From: Plectrocnemia conspersa
Taxonomy: Eukaryota; Arthropoda; Insecta; Trichoptera; Polycentropodidae
DNA length: 64,000 nt
Direction of reading: 5' to 3'
Assembly: GCA_009617715.1 (NCBI GenBank)
Contig: VTFK01000270.1
Span: forward strand, 124,001-188,000
The position numbers were made by a program, and so were the translations under genes. Below, one piece after another: positions 27,600-39,288 of this stretch (the first letter of the stretch is position 1; each line of letters opens with the position of its first letter). The notes below the pieces were generated by a model, which saw only the letters and a program-made list of their open reading frames with translations, was not told the origin of the DNA and did no database searches.

Positions 27600-28160
27600 A
27601 TGTATTTTCACGCTTCATTGCTGGCATAAAATAAAGCCTTTGAATGTTTTAAATTTTTCATGCTTTTTTAACCATCGTCGTCGATTGTTGCAGTTCGATG
27701 ATGGGGCAAATGCGATTTTCACCGAAACAATACTAATTAGTATTGAAAAAATTGCGATGTACCGGCAGCACGCACCGTTGAGTAAAAACCCAAGGCGAAA
27801 ACCTTCACGTGTGGAAAACCATAGACAATTTTCTCATCGCCAATTAAATATGCGAAAAATGTTCCGAATAAGCTACCGTGTAAAGAGTTTTTTTCTTCAA
27901 TAGGAACGAAACGAAAACCGAATGCATTTGTGTCATGGTCGTTCGCCATTGAAAATGGAGAGATCGTTAAACTTTTCGACGCGTCTCATAGATACAAGAG
28001 CATTAATTGTAATTGCTCGTTCGTAAATATTGTGCATTGTTTACGTTGCGGGACTTCCGAACTCGTGGGAACTTTAGTGTCATGAGGACAGTGTTATTGA
28101 AATAGCAACATGATAGCTCAATGTTCGTTTACCATACAAAATTCTATAAGCCGTCGAGTA
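27600..28160. promoter_or_regulatory. GC-richer island with E-box, Fox and Su(H)-type sites
   Basis: About 550 bp of raised GC carries CACGTG at 27806-27811, a Fox core TGTTTAC at 28038-28044 and CGTGGGAA at 28064-28071, which fits the Su(H) consensus YGTGRGAA. Homeodomain-like TAATTAG and ATTAATTG words are also present. Open frames on both strands are short and mutually overlapping, so a coding role is unlikely. It is an enhancer candidate. Confidence 0.35.
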
Positions 28161-28884
28161 TATTTGAAACGAAGCACACAAGGAAGAAATTTGTAAAAAA
28201 AAAATAAAACCCGTTTGACAATAGTTCAACTATGGTTCATGTATTATATACTGGACACACGTACGGTTTACATGCTCAATGCGAGTTTCTCTTAAGCAAC
28301 TTTCGATTTCAGACGATTTCCTGTTACAATCAGCATCTATTAATCTTTAATATTCATCTCTATGTATTAAAACTATATTATAAACATAATTTATTAGTTC
28401 AACTTGTCAATATGGGTTATTATGTTATTAGATATGAAACTTGGATTACGATCATTTATAATTAAATCAATATTTTATATAACTATTAAAAATTAGCATA
28501 CTATAATGTAACCATTTCCTAGAGCTTCAGTATAAACATGATTAAAACTTCCTTATTGATCGATCGACCGATTCATCTAACTCTTGAGAGAGCAGCAAAT
28601 AAATTTTGGGAGATATTTCAAATACTAAGCGTATAAATGGTATTTATTTTATTACAAGTAAAAATTATTTTGTCTAAACAAACTAAAATAAGTGTTTTGT
28701 TATAAGCAGTTTCTCTTAAACTATTTTCTGCGACCGGTATTTTTCCACAAAAATATTTTATAATAATATTCCCGTAGATTTAAGACGAATACCACATCAA
28801 AGATGACGACGTTAACAACGAGCGTCAGTACGAAAATACGTTTTTTTTTAATTTGTATAATAAATGGATATTGTAATACTGTTT

Positions 28885-29050
28885 AATTAGTAATGTAGTG
28901 CTGCTTTGAAGACATTTAAGTTGTCTCAATGGTTCGAGTTTAACTCTTGGAGATACAAGATAATATATCAAACAATTATTATATTGTGTCTGCTTCTCGT
29001 AGCTGAATCAGGGTTGATGTGAAGAGGGAAGCAGCTGTTTTCTCGATCAA
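28885..29050 (+). repeat. SINE-B copy with tRNA-like head
   Basis: An A-box-like TAATGTAGTGCTGC (28891-28904) and a B-box-like GGTTCGAGTT (28931-28940) are followed by AACTCTTGGAGAT and a body with GGGTTGATGTGAAGAGGGAA and GCAGCTG. Copies at 49.24 kb (head) and 33.46 kb (body) share these parts in order. It is a likely Pol III retroposon. Confidence 0.6.
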
Positions 29051-30689
29051 TACTTTAGTTTGGAGCGACTTTGTCTGTTCTAGTTGGGATTAACTGGTAA
29101 AAGTTCCCTATGTATGCGCTCTTATCATTTAAATGCACCAAATGCCGTGAAAGACCGTTATTTATGGTTTCATTTCGGATGATAATTCCTCAAAATCAAG
29201 TCATAAAGACGGTTTATTGCGCTTTTAACGCGTTTTTTCTTCAGTTTTTTATCCTAGCCGGACTGTCGCACAAAACTAAAAATCGCACCTTTTTTTAATT
29301 TTCATAAAAATTAACAAACGCACTATAAAAACATATTAACAGCTTGTTTAAGTGAAACATATTTTTTTTTAATATAATACATATCAAAATGTATTTTTCA
29401 GTAAACGTGCAACTTTATAGAAAACCAAACCAAAAATTTTCGCTGGGTAATAAAATAATTATTTAAAATTTTGTTAAACAAAATATATTTTTGGTGAATA
29501 TAAAAAAAGGGTATGCGGCTTTAAATTTTTTTTACAAATATGAATACTGCTCAGGTAAATTTTGAGTTTACACAAAATGTATTTGCTTTGCGTCTAAATA
29601 AATGTTTATAATTTTTAAAGTAAAATCAATTTTATCAGCAGTTGAATAATCAATGATTAAATTGCATTTAAAAAATTAAACCGACTTTTATACAGATTTT
29701 TTTTATTGCCTTTTTCGTATGATTTCAAGTAAGTATAATAACTTGCGTCATACGTAGTCATAAAAAAAAGATAGTACTGATAAAATCAAAAACAGTAGCA
29801 AAACATATTTACAGTATAATCATTTCGTTCGTTTTGTAAATTTATATATTTCAACATGTTTAAATTGTACTACTTAAATAGTTTGCTTAATAAGTTTAAA
29901 TTAATTATTAATATTATATAAATAAAATCGATTATAACTAAACTATACAATCATTAAACAATGTCAAACTAAATAAATAAAATTGATTGAATAAGTGCTT
30001 TAGGATTTGCCATATATTTACTTAACTCCTCTTCTGTTGTATTTAATATCATCCTATTTTATTGCCACTCAGGCATTTTACATTTATTATTAAAATGATA
30101 TTATTTATCTAGTGCAAATGGTGTACTGTATACAAAAACATGTAAACGGTTTTATATAAATTATAAGAAGATAATATGCTTCATACATTGTGATCTATTG
30201 ATAATAAATTCGTAAGGAACAATGGATTAAATCAGCAATGTACCCACGCACTCTAATATTTTCATATTATAAAAATAAATTCATGTACTTTTAAGGTAAA
30301 AATATGAGTAATTGTTATCATTGAATGAGTAATAACATATTAAATTAAATAAATCAGGTATTAAAGGCAATAACAATTATGATATTTATATATCTTGATC
30401 GCATCTATATTTGCTTATATACAATATCAAATAAAGATATCGTTATGTGACACTTTGAAGTGATATACTAATCTTCTACTTCATTAGATCAGCATTTTTA
30501 TATTGAGAAAATCGATTTATTTAACTCGATCGATATAATTAAGTAGATTAGAAAAAGCTCCAATAAATTTATTAAATGCAGTATATTTTAAGCTACAAAT
30601 ATAAAATCTTTATAAAACAGCAATGTATCCAGTTTTAAAATAAATACCATTGGATTTTATATCGGACTGCCATTATAAAAATATTATAC

Positions 30690-31080
30690 ATACACTATGT
30701 ACCAAGAAATCGTGAGCAGGTCATGGCTATCTGTAGTGGTGTTAAATTGTTGACATTTACTATAAGTTGACAATTTCTATAAGATTCCAACGAAGATAGA
30801 GTGTTAAATAAATCAATTAAAAATCTGAATTACAACATGGATCTAATTTCGTGCAGAATAATCATTTACTTCCGATCGTTTTGCCAATATTAAATCGATC
30901 GTGTTTCTTTCGTGTTGTACGATTATGGCGCTCAGTTATTACGTGTATTTTTTTATATTTTCGATATTACTAGTGTTGAACGACGTGAAAGCTTGCCATC
31001 GCACATTGCGGATACTTAATCGTATCGGAAGTCTGTTTCGTAACATTTCGCCAATTACGTTATAATGTAGACGCTTTAAT
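30690..31080. other. GC-richer island upstream of exon 2
   Basis: About 390 bp with raised GC lies just upstream of the last coding exon. No coding content was recognised. It may be regulatory. Confidence 0.22.
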
Positions 31081-31371
31081 CGTAGAAAATTTGCGACTGA
31101 ATACACTTATTCAATTACGTTTTTAATAACCTTAATCCAAAATCATGTTTTTGATACAAAAAATCGAGTTATTTATTTTTAGACGTGTATATAATGATTT
31201 ATTACTTAAGTATATGTATGTATGTATCGTATAAAGTAACAAAGACGATCGGAGTAATTAAGGCGTATAAAGAATTCGTGATTTATTTATTGTATATAGG
31301 AAGGAATAAATTCTCGTTCATTATATTTTTTATGAATCGATAAAAAATAATGGTTGTTATTTTTGTTACAG

Positions 31372-32300
31372 GAAATTACAAGGCGGCTCAAGTTGTTGAT
31401 AAGGCAGATTCAAAAGCAGATGCTTCTACCGAATATGAAGAATCTAGCCCTTTTTCTGATGCCAATGAAAATTATAGACATGCTTCGAATCACCGCGGAG
31501 ATTCAGCCGAAGTCGAGATAGATCATTCAATCGAGATTGAAGGCAAAAGTCAAAATTTTATCCCGTCTTTTGCCAATTTATTTCAGCAAAGACAGCCTTT
31601 GGGACATTCAAGACCTACTAACGCTGGAAGTCAAGAAGGAGCTTACAGTCAAAGACCAAGTTCCTTTAGGAACTTCTTAAACTATCAAGCAAATTCTTTC
31701 AACGCATTTAGAAACAACGATTATGGAAAATCGATCGCTTCTAGTTCTAACGAAGCTAATTCGATTTTAGGATCAGGAAATTTTGGCGTTATTAGAGGTG
31801 GAACTTTCTTCGCCGATAGCTCTGATACAGAGTCTGAATTCTCAGATGATTTTGAAAGTCCTTACTATAACGGAAACAATGGCCATGGAAGGCCCTCTTT
31901 CTATTTCGGGCAAGGAAATCCAAGGCCTAACTACAATAATCAAGAACAATTTGCCAATTTCCGAGACTTTGCCGATATAAACGCACCAGCTGGTACTTCG
32001 TTTTCGCATTATGTCGTTGTTTATGCAAATAAAAATGGAACGGTCGTTGATCACGACGCAAAAAATAACGAAAGCCACCTTGCGAACAATCCGAAAAACA
32101 TAATCGAGAAAATATCTCAAATCGAAGCAGAGAAACAATCTGCTTTACCGACCGAAGAACCTGAGAAGAAGAATAAAATTTCAAAAGGAAAACTAAAGCT
32201 GTCGCTCATTAAAGAAAAAAAGCATAAATCTATCGTCAAGAAAATGTTGAACGAGAGCGACGCGAAAGACATGGTGGATCCTCTCTTAGCATTAAGTTAA
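31372..32300 (+). CDS. Exon 2 of secreted protein of unknown family
   Basis: The exon supplies codons 41-349 and the TAA stop at 32298-32300. The acceptor is a pyrimidine-rich TTTTTGTTACAG ending at 31371, and the frame matches exon 1 exactly (G + GA = Gly41). The open frame begins upstream at 31350, but those codons are intron. The mature protein is largely low-complexity: Asp/Glu-rich near residues 50-90, Asn/Ser/Gln/Phe-rich in the middle, and a short hydrophobic core GVIRGGTFF at 179-187 followed by an acidic run. Near 255 is a HYVVVYANKNG segment, and a Lys-rich tail (about 306-331) precedes a DPLLALS end. No transmembrane segment follows the signal peptide, there is no amidation-type peptide processing array, and Cys is absent from this exon. 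Function unknown; extracellular. Confidence 0.8.
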
Positions 32301-34574
32301 TAAAAATCCTATCCAGTATGGGCTAAAATAATTTTCAATGATTGGACTTATTTATGTATTCGTACAAAAATCTTCTTTATGGGAGAATCCTCCATGACGC
32401 ACTGAATAATTTCATAAGTACTCTGTGATTAACTATTATAAACGAAAAACACTTATGATTATTTAATTTGAAATCGCAATTTGTATGCAGGTATTATATA
32501 AAACATAAACAAGGATAAACATACAAAAAAAAAACAATATTTTATACAAATTAAATGTAATGGAATAGTAATAGAAAATATTTATACAAGTTGCGAATAT
32601 TCATCATTTTTCAATATATTTTGGAAATTGTAGTCGAAAAATTAAATTATGCAAAAGATTTACATTTAATAATAATTTTAATAAAAGTTGGAAAATATTG
32701 AAAAATGTGATTTATGAATATTGACGTTTAATTGATGCTATTTCGCTTACTCTGAGAGTGGAGCGATGGTACTAGTATTGTTATTGTTTATTGTTGAACG
32801 TTTAGAGTAATTTTAAATTAAGGTTTAGATTTATATGTAATATGTAAGTATTTTGTAAAAATAAATAATTGAAAAATATATTTTTTATTTAATATACATA
32901 ATAATATTAAATAATTATTTAACTTTGAAAATATTTGTATAGACATCTATCTAGAAAGATTGATACTAAAATAATATATTATAATAATATATGAAACATA
33001 AAATAGTATTTATAATACACAATAGATGGCACATAAGTTTCTTTATAAAATATAGAATTTAAATTTAAATTTAAAATAAAAAATTATCTACATTTCTATA
33101 ATTTAAAGTAAACTAGTCATACGTCATTAAAAAACAAAAATATTTTTAATTAAATGTATTTTTGAACTCAAATATGTCCAATAAACTTTATTCTTTGAAA
33201 ACTACATTTCAACCAAAGAATTAATTGCATAAGCACTTTCATATTTATACAATTATAAATATTCACAATATAATTAAACAAACAAAAATAATAATTTAAA
33301 CATAAAACCTCAAAATGAAAAAATGATAATAAAAAATAGTAAATATTTATTATTATATATGGAACAATTTTATAAATCGTAAAATTGATGTTATTCTTGT
33401 AGATATGTATGTGATGCGCTTGTAGTCTGATTTGTTTCTTAATAATTTGCTGGATTTTAAACTTCGTAGTTAGGGTAACGTGAAGAAGAAAGCGGCTGCT
33501 TCCTTGTCTTTAAAATTTCAGACGATATTGTCCTTAGCTCCGCTTGGTACGAGTTCGGGTGAACCCCCATAATTTCTGACGAAAGTCTGCTTCGAATGGA
33601 AATGGATGACGTGCGTCATATATTCTCTTAAATACCCTGGTAGAAAGGACCGGCTGAAGGTTTTGCGTGTCCTCGGAAAAATATTGTGTACAGGACCCCC
33701 CCAAACAAATGTAGAAATAAAACTTGAACATGATGAACATTAGGGCCGTTTATATAATATGTGGGGCTCGAGAAAAATCCCGACTTCTGAATCGGCCCTG
33801 CTGGTAGACTTGGAAGAGATTCTTTAGCTCTGCCCATTCTTAGCGCGTGTATCATTTACGACGATTTGGGAATGAAATTGTATTTTTTGGTTTATTTTAT
33901 TTTACTTATAATAACTTTTTGAAATTTGAAGATTTGGAAATTTGACAATATGGTATTGAGATAACACACCAACGTCGGCATGATCAATGCAAAACAAACG
34001 ACTGTTGTTTATGGTCGATTTATGAATGTGAATTCTTCAGAATCTCCGATCGTCATGTACCGCAGCATAACAAATACACTCGACCGCTAGACGTAAAGAC
34101 TGACAACATTTCATTATTGCTTAAAAGAATAGTATTTTTTATTCCTACAGACATTTTTCAAGCTTTTTTTGGAAGCAATTTAAAGCAATAGTACAATAAG
34201 AAATATATATAGAAATTTTCAGAAACTAATAGATTACACTATTAAAACGAAAAACATTCTTTAGACAAATCATCCTCAATGATTTTGACGCGAAAAAAGT
34301 ATCACAACTTGAACAGACGACAAAAAGCAAAAAACTGAATAAATATTGGAACTTTACAACAGGATTGATCTTTAGTTTCTTCTTAAAGAGAAAAAATTTA
34401 CATTTTAACTCATATCGAAGATATAAAAATATCATAATGATGACAAAACAGTGGCACGAATTTAATGAATTAATCGTAAATATATGTAGATTATTAAATT
34501 TTTGGTTTAGATAATTGACAATAAAACTGTAGTCATTGCAAAACTTCGGCTGAATGATTTTTTCGAAGTAATTT
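32301..34574 (+). other. 3' UTR candidates and intergenic region
   Basis: One AATAAA overlaps the stop codon (32299-32304), and another lies at 32860-32865 in a more plausible position for a 3' UTR of about 570 nt. Beyond that the region is AT-rich. A SINE-B body fragment is at 33.46 kb. At about 33500-34100 lies a mildly GC-richer stretch with short overlapping open frames on the minus strand and no recognisable domain. Confidence 0.4.
33463..33510 (+). repeat. SINE-B body fragment
   Basis: CGTAGTTAGGGTAACGTGAA and the following GAAAGCGGCTGCTTCCTTGTC-like stretch match the body of the copy at 28.9 kb (CGTAGCTGAATCAGGGTTGA, then GGGAAGCAGCTG), with small gaps. No tRNA-like head was identified. 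Confidence 0.45.
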
Positions 34575-36845
34575 GTAAATTAATTTAATTTAATATATTT
34601 ATTTTATTAATTTATTTAGCTTAATAGCTAATCTTTACATCGAACAAATTTAGTAAACATATATAAAAATATATAAAAAATACATAACAGAAAAAAAAAT
34701 AAAAATATACAATAATAAAGTCTTAATATTATAATTTATTTCTATATGTACGAAGGTGTTTTTTTATTCCATTTATGAAACCCGTTATATTTTTGCTGTT
34801 TCGGATTTCTCTTGGAAGACTATTATATAAATCAAAACCTCCGTACATAACACCCCTAGCCGTACTCGTTTTTTTATACTTAATTATCTTTAAATTTTCT
34901 CTATTTCTAGTATTATATTTATGTACATCTTTATTTCTTATTAAATACTTATTAAAATATTCAGGTAACATATTATTTTCTAACTTATACATAAATACTA
35001 AAACATTCATACTCAATATTTCTTGAACATTCAACCATTCTAATCTATCAATCATACTTTTACAATTAGTTAATCTATTTTTATTTAAGATTACTCTCAT
35101 TGCCCTATTTTGTAATTTTTGCAACATTTGTTTATCTAATTTATTTAACATATTTAACAGTGTTGCACAATAATTAAAATGGGGCAATATTATACTATTG
35201 TAAATTATTTTTTTTGTATTTATACTTAATATATTTCTTAATCTAGATAATAAACCTATTTTTCTACTAATTTTTTTTAAATATGTAATTACAATGTTCT
35301 TTAAAATTTAATTTTGTATCAACAATTACTCCTAAATATTTTATATTATCCACTATTTCTATACTAGAGTTATTTATTACTATTTTGGTACTATTATCTA
35401 ACACATTTTTATAATTAATAAACATACATTTAGTTTTATTCTCATTTAATTTAAGTACATTATTCTTTAACCATATTTCTAACATACTTAATTCATTATT
35501 TAAATTATTTACAATTTCTTTAATGTTATCACCTATGCAATACATTAATGTGTCATCCGCAAATAGATGAATTTTACATTTTTTCACGTTATTAACTATA
35601 TCATTAATATACAAACAAATAACAATGGTCCCAATTTAGACCCCTTGTGGTACTCCATAAGACACTAATTTCTCTTCAGAATATACATTATTTATTTTAA
35701 CTTTTGTTTTCTTTTTATATAAGTAATTATTAAACCATCTTAAAACTATATCACTTATACCTATACTCTCCAATTTCTTTAACATTATTTTTCTGTCTAT
35801 TGTTTCGAAGGCTCTCTTGAAATCCAAGAAAACTGCTCCAATGATTTTGTTTGTATCCTTAGCCAACAGCCAATCATTTATCACTACTTGTAATGCAGTT
35901 TCAGTGGAATGCTTTTCTCTGAATCCCGATTGTTGTTCACATATTATGTTTTGAGAAGTAATAAATTCCTTTAATTGTTTGATTACTACTTCTTCTATTA
36001 TTTTTTCTATACACGGTAGCATGTTGATTGGTCTCATTTCTTTAACTTTTTTACTATTTTTTATTTTAGGTATAGGTACAATAGTAGCAATCTTTAAATT
36101 TTCAGGCATTTCTCCTAAGGAGAGTGCTTTATTTATTAAATAATTTAATTTAGTTCCTATTATTTCCCATGTTTCTTTAATTATATTTATATCTAGTTCA
36201 TCAGTACTAGTTCTTTTTTTAAATTTACATATTATGTTATGAATTTCATCTAATGATACTGATTTAAATTTACTAAATTTTACAATTATTGCTTTATTAT
36301 TATATTGTACTAAATTACTAATCCTTGGTATTGAATTCACAATTTCTTCTATGCTCTCAATGTAATATGTATTCATTTTTTCTGCTATTATATAAGGATC
36401 TTGATATATATTTCCATTAATTTCCATTTTTATTATGTCGTTTTTCTGAGTTGGATTAATTAATTGTTTTATTGATTTCCACATCTTATTTGGATCATTT
36501 TGTATTTCATCTATCAATTTTTCATACCATTTCTTTTTAGCCATTCTTAATACTTTGACTGCCATATTTCTACATTGTGTGTATGTTTTCCATTTTTCAT
36601 TAAAGACTTTATATTCTATTTGTTCTGTTTTTAATATTTGAAAAATTTTGTATGACTCATCTCTTTTCTTTATAGCATTTTTAACATCATCATTAAACCA
36701 CGGTTTTGGGTTGTAACGTTATTCCTTTTTAAAATTATATTGACTTTTTGTTTTACAATCTACTATATTCTTATAAATTTTGTTCCATATCATGTTTACA
36801 TCCATATTATCTACATTCCAGTCACATTTTTTTGTATCATATTTT
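34575..36845 (-). pseudogene. 5'-truncated non-LTR retrotransposon (RT-containing ORF2 remnant)
   Basis: This minus-strand remnant contains most of an ORF2 reverse transcriptase. From its 5' side it shows a linker with PWFNDDVKNAIKKRDE (with an in-frame stop at 36719-36721) and then a long open frame at 35636-36565. That frame has the PIPK, RPINMLPCIEK, QSGFREKHSTETAL, FLDFKRAFETIDR and YGVPQG motifs. After a frameshift at about 35615-35640, a second frame at 35267-35614 carries the catalytic FADD box (35552-35563). After another break, a frame at 34729-35187 ends in the typical YNSLPREIRNS and FINGIKKHL tail. The endonuclease domain is missing, so it is 5' truncated. The 3' UTR holds TTAGCTATTAAGCTAAATAAA-like sequence near 34612 and an A/T tail. 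Order and motifs fit the jockey/CR1-like group, though the exact clade is uncertain. It cannot be autonomous. Confidence 0.88.
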
Positions 36846-36850
36846 TAGCT

Positions 36851-36923
36851 GAATTAAGTAAATAAAATAATGAATTAAGTAAATAAAATAATGTTTTATT
36901 ATAATTAAGTAAATAAAATAATG
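36851..36923. repeat. Short tandem repeat next to the retrotransposon 5' edge
   Basis: AATTAAGTAAATAAAATAAT occurs three times (36852-36871, 36873-36892, 36903-36922). The first two copies are directly adjacent and the third is separated by about 10 bases. They abut the truncated 5' side of the minus-strand element. Confidence 0.9.
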
Positions 36924-38460
36924 TATTTACAAAACACACAATCATTTAGATTTATGGCCAAAAATGTTTACTAAGTATTTAAATTCTTACTGTAAAATGT
37001 GTTTTTTTATGCCAATAAAATGTTTAATACAAATATTTTTTCATTACTTATAAAAATATAATGCATTGAACAGTGTATTATTTTTCCCGATATTATTATT
37101 CATTTTCGATTTAAATGGTAATTAACATGTTCTTGCTTTGTGTTATTAAATAATAATTATTGTAACATAAGTTAAATTAATCCTAACACAAATTAAAATA
37201 AACCTAAATTATATCTAGTAAATCTTTTCATTTGTAAAATTTCATAATATAAAGTATTCATGGAATTCATAAAATATCTATACTATTCTTTGCTTTATTA
37301 TTTAAAGCATATTAATAACATCACAGCAAACTTGTTTTTACTAATAGATTTAGTCTTTTCATTAAAAATTATTGTATTATAGTGTGTTGTATAATGGTGT
37401 GCTGTTATGCAGAAATACAAAGCTATTATAAAAAAAGCACAGAACAATTTTGTTATAACGACTGCATTTTAATAATCATTTAATTCTAGAAATTTTATTT
37501 TATCATGTTGGGGTGGGTTTGATGCTAACCAAAGAGAATTTAACAAAAAAATTCTATGTTGAAAAGAAAAAATAATTGATAGAATGTAAGGATTATGATG
37601 ATAATTATATTAAAAATACAATATAAATATGTGTATAACGAATATGATTCTGATGGTAAACATAGATGTCTGGATGTAAAAAAACAATACACCTGCATAT
37701 TGAAGATTGTTAAGGTAGTAATAATGTCTTTAAAATGTGTTTAAAAAAAAATTTAAGAATACAATTATTTTTGTTTCTGAATTAAATTTAGAATTTTTAG
37801 AATGAAAAATTTAACTGTAAAAACATTTTTATTATAAAAAATATAGAGTTGCAATCGTAATTAGCGTTTAATCCTGTTAGTAATAAATGTCTGTCATTTT
37901 AAGTTGAGATGATTGAAAATTATTAACTGCAAAAGGGGCACTGAAATTATTTAAATATGAATGGTGACATAAAAAATACTGTTATTCTGACTTTTAAAAA
38001 AGATGTGCATTTAAGGTGATTGCAAAAACAGTCCAAATATTACTGATACTATCAAAGATAAAAATTATATAAAACAAATACATCATATGTAAAAAAATAT
38101 GTTTTTTGAGAATCAATCAAACATACTATAGGAAAAACGTAAGATAAATAATGCTAAAAATATAGCGATGATTTTCTTGATTAATGATACATGTATATAA
38201 ATCAAAAATACTTCAATGAAATTAAAAAACTAAATATCGTTGCTCAAAAACAATGTAAATATTTATCGTCTGCAATTATAAAATTGCAGACGATAAATTT
38301 ATATAAGTTTATACAAGCAACTGTTTTGTATTTTAATGACCTATAATTTACTTACATATTCATATCAGCCAGTCATCTTCAATTATACAAATATACAGAT
38401 AGATATATTATCACAATGACATGTGTATACATAAATGGTTTATATATATACTTCAACCAT
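36924..38460. other. AT-rich intergenic region upstream of the dsRNase gene
   Basis: No gene is seen. Apart from the perfect hairpin at 38261-38298, the region holds only AT-rich, low-complexity sequence. Confidence 0.45.
38261..38298. repeat. Perfect hairpin (17-bp arms, 4-nt loop)
   Basis: ATTTATCGTCTGCAATT (38261-38277) and its exact reverse complement (38282-38298) enclose ATAA. It lies about 200 bp upstream of the dsRNase promoter. Confidence 0.85.
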
Positions 38461-38462
38461 AA

Positions 38463-38512
38463 TATATGTAGGTATATATAGCAAGACTTTTGTTCAGTCT
38501 TATCATTTTAGA
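38463..38512 (+). promoter_or_regulatory. dsRNase: Core promoter and very short 5' UTR of dsRNase
   Basis: A TATA-like TATATGTA begins at 38463, with a second TATATATA at 38473-38480. The initiator TCAGT is at 38494-38498. With A38496 as +1, the first TATA sits at -33. The predicted 5' UTR is only about 17 nt before the ATG at 38513. The layout mirrors the promoter at 2044. Confidence 0.6.
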
Positions 38513-38555
38513 ATGGAGCGTTTATATTATACATTATTGCTTCTTTCATATTCAG
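38513..38555 (+). CDS. dsRNase: Secreted dsRNase (DNA/RNA non-specific nuclease), exon 1
   Basis: This 43-nt exon encodes the start of the signal peptide, MERLYYTLLLLSYS plus the first base of codon 15. It ends before a GTGAGA donor. The short intron (38556-38622) ends in TATAATTCTAG, and the phase-1 join gives Ala15. The hydrophobic core is residues 4-12 and cleavage is likely near residues 15-17, just before the first conserved cysteine (C18), so the enzyme is exported. Confidence 0.85.
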
Positions 38556-38622
38556 GTGAGACATTATTAATTTTATTTTAATTCTATAATACTTTATCTT
38601 GTGATGTTTTATATAATTCTAG

Positions 38623-38959
38623 CACAAGCATGCGTATGGAATTTAAATACAGATATTCCTATCAAAGACCCATTATATTTGATTGATGGATATGAAGTAA
38701 ACCTAAAAATACCAGAAACAGGAGGATTGACTTTGAGTATTAATGAAAATATGGTATTGTCCTGTCCTGGTAAATCAAACACAATCAATGGAACTAATAT
38801 CCAGGAAATTACTGTCAAATGTACGACGAATAACCAAGTTTTATTCGACAATCAAGCTTATCACTTGAAAGATCTAGCTTGTGTAAATTCACCTGCGAGC
38901 AATTTATTATTCACTGGAATGTCATGTGCTAATGGAATGGGAGAAATATTTAAAATTCA
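38623..38959 (+). CDS. dsRNase: Secreted dsRNase, exon 2 (N-terminal Cys-rich domain)
   Basis: The exon encodes residues 15-127. It has the N-terminal layout of insect dsRNases: CVWN, PLYL, LSINENMVLSCPG, then a pair of cysteines (TVKC, LKDLAC) and MSCANGMGE. The open frame runs on to 39008 as a hydrophobic isoleucine tail, but the family continues with an FxxNREMAFLYDVCYD segment found in exon 3. The GTATGC donor at 38960 therefore ends the exon in phase 2 (CA + A = Gln127). This domain precedes the nuclease core and is likely disulfide-bonded. Confidence 0.85.
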
Positions 38960-39021
38960 GTATGCTTTAATAATTATTACTATTATAATACATATTTATT
39001 TTAATTAAATGTACGTTTTAG

Positions 39022-39128
39022 ATTCACGACGAATAGAGAAATGGCATTTTTATATGACGTATGCTACGATAGAGTTAATGAAGCTAATTTATATTCAGTT
39101 CATATATTGTATGGAAAAGCTATTAAAG
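39022..39128 (+). CDS. dsRNase: Secreted dsRNase, exon 3
   Basis: This 107-nt exon lies between an acceptor GTACGTTTTAG and a GTGAAA donor. It encodes residues 128-162 with REMAFLYDVCYD and LYSVHILYGKAI, the conserved bridge into the nuclease core. It lacks an ATG-initiated frame of its own. Phase and family alignment both require it: without exon 3 the flanking exons do not join in frame. Confidence 0.85.
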
Positions 39129-39157
39129 GTGAAATGAGTTCAATATAATCTAACGTT

Positions 39158-39267
<110 letters not shown>

Positions 39268-39288
39268 TTATTTATTCATATTTTTCAG

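Larger units (their letters stand above)
2330..31371 (+). other. Proposed 29-kb phase-1 intron of the secreted-protein gene
   Basis: The intron is bounded by a GTATAC donor at 2330 and a TTTTTGTTACAG acceptor ending at 31371. No other coding exon is apparent between them, although a tiny exon could be missed. Its contents are listed separately: GC-richer islands, SINEs, a mariner relic, a hAT-like element, a tandem duplication, a long hairpin and a non-LTR fragment. The rest is AT-rich sequence in which I see nothing specific. Confidence 0.6.

Noticed and set aside
38960..39008. Isoleucine-rich hydrophobic tail of the exon 2 frame as a membrane anchor
   Set aside because: It follows a GTATGC donor, and homologous proteins continue with the exon 3 sequence instead.
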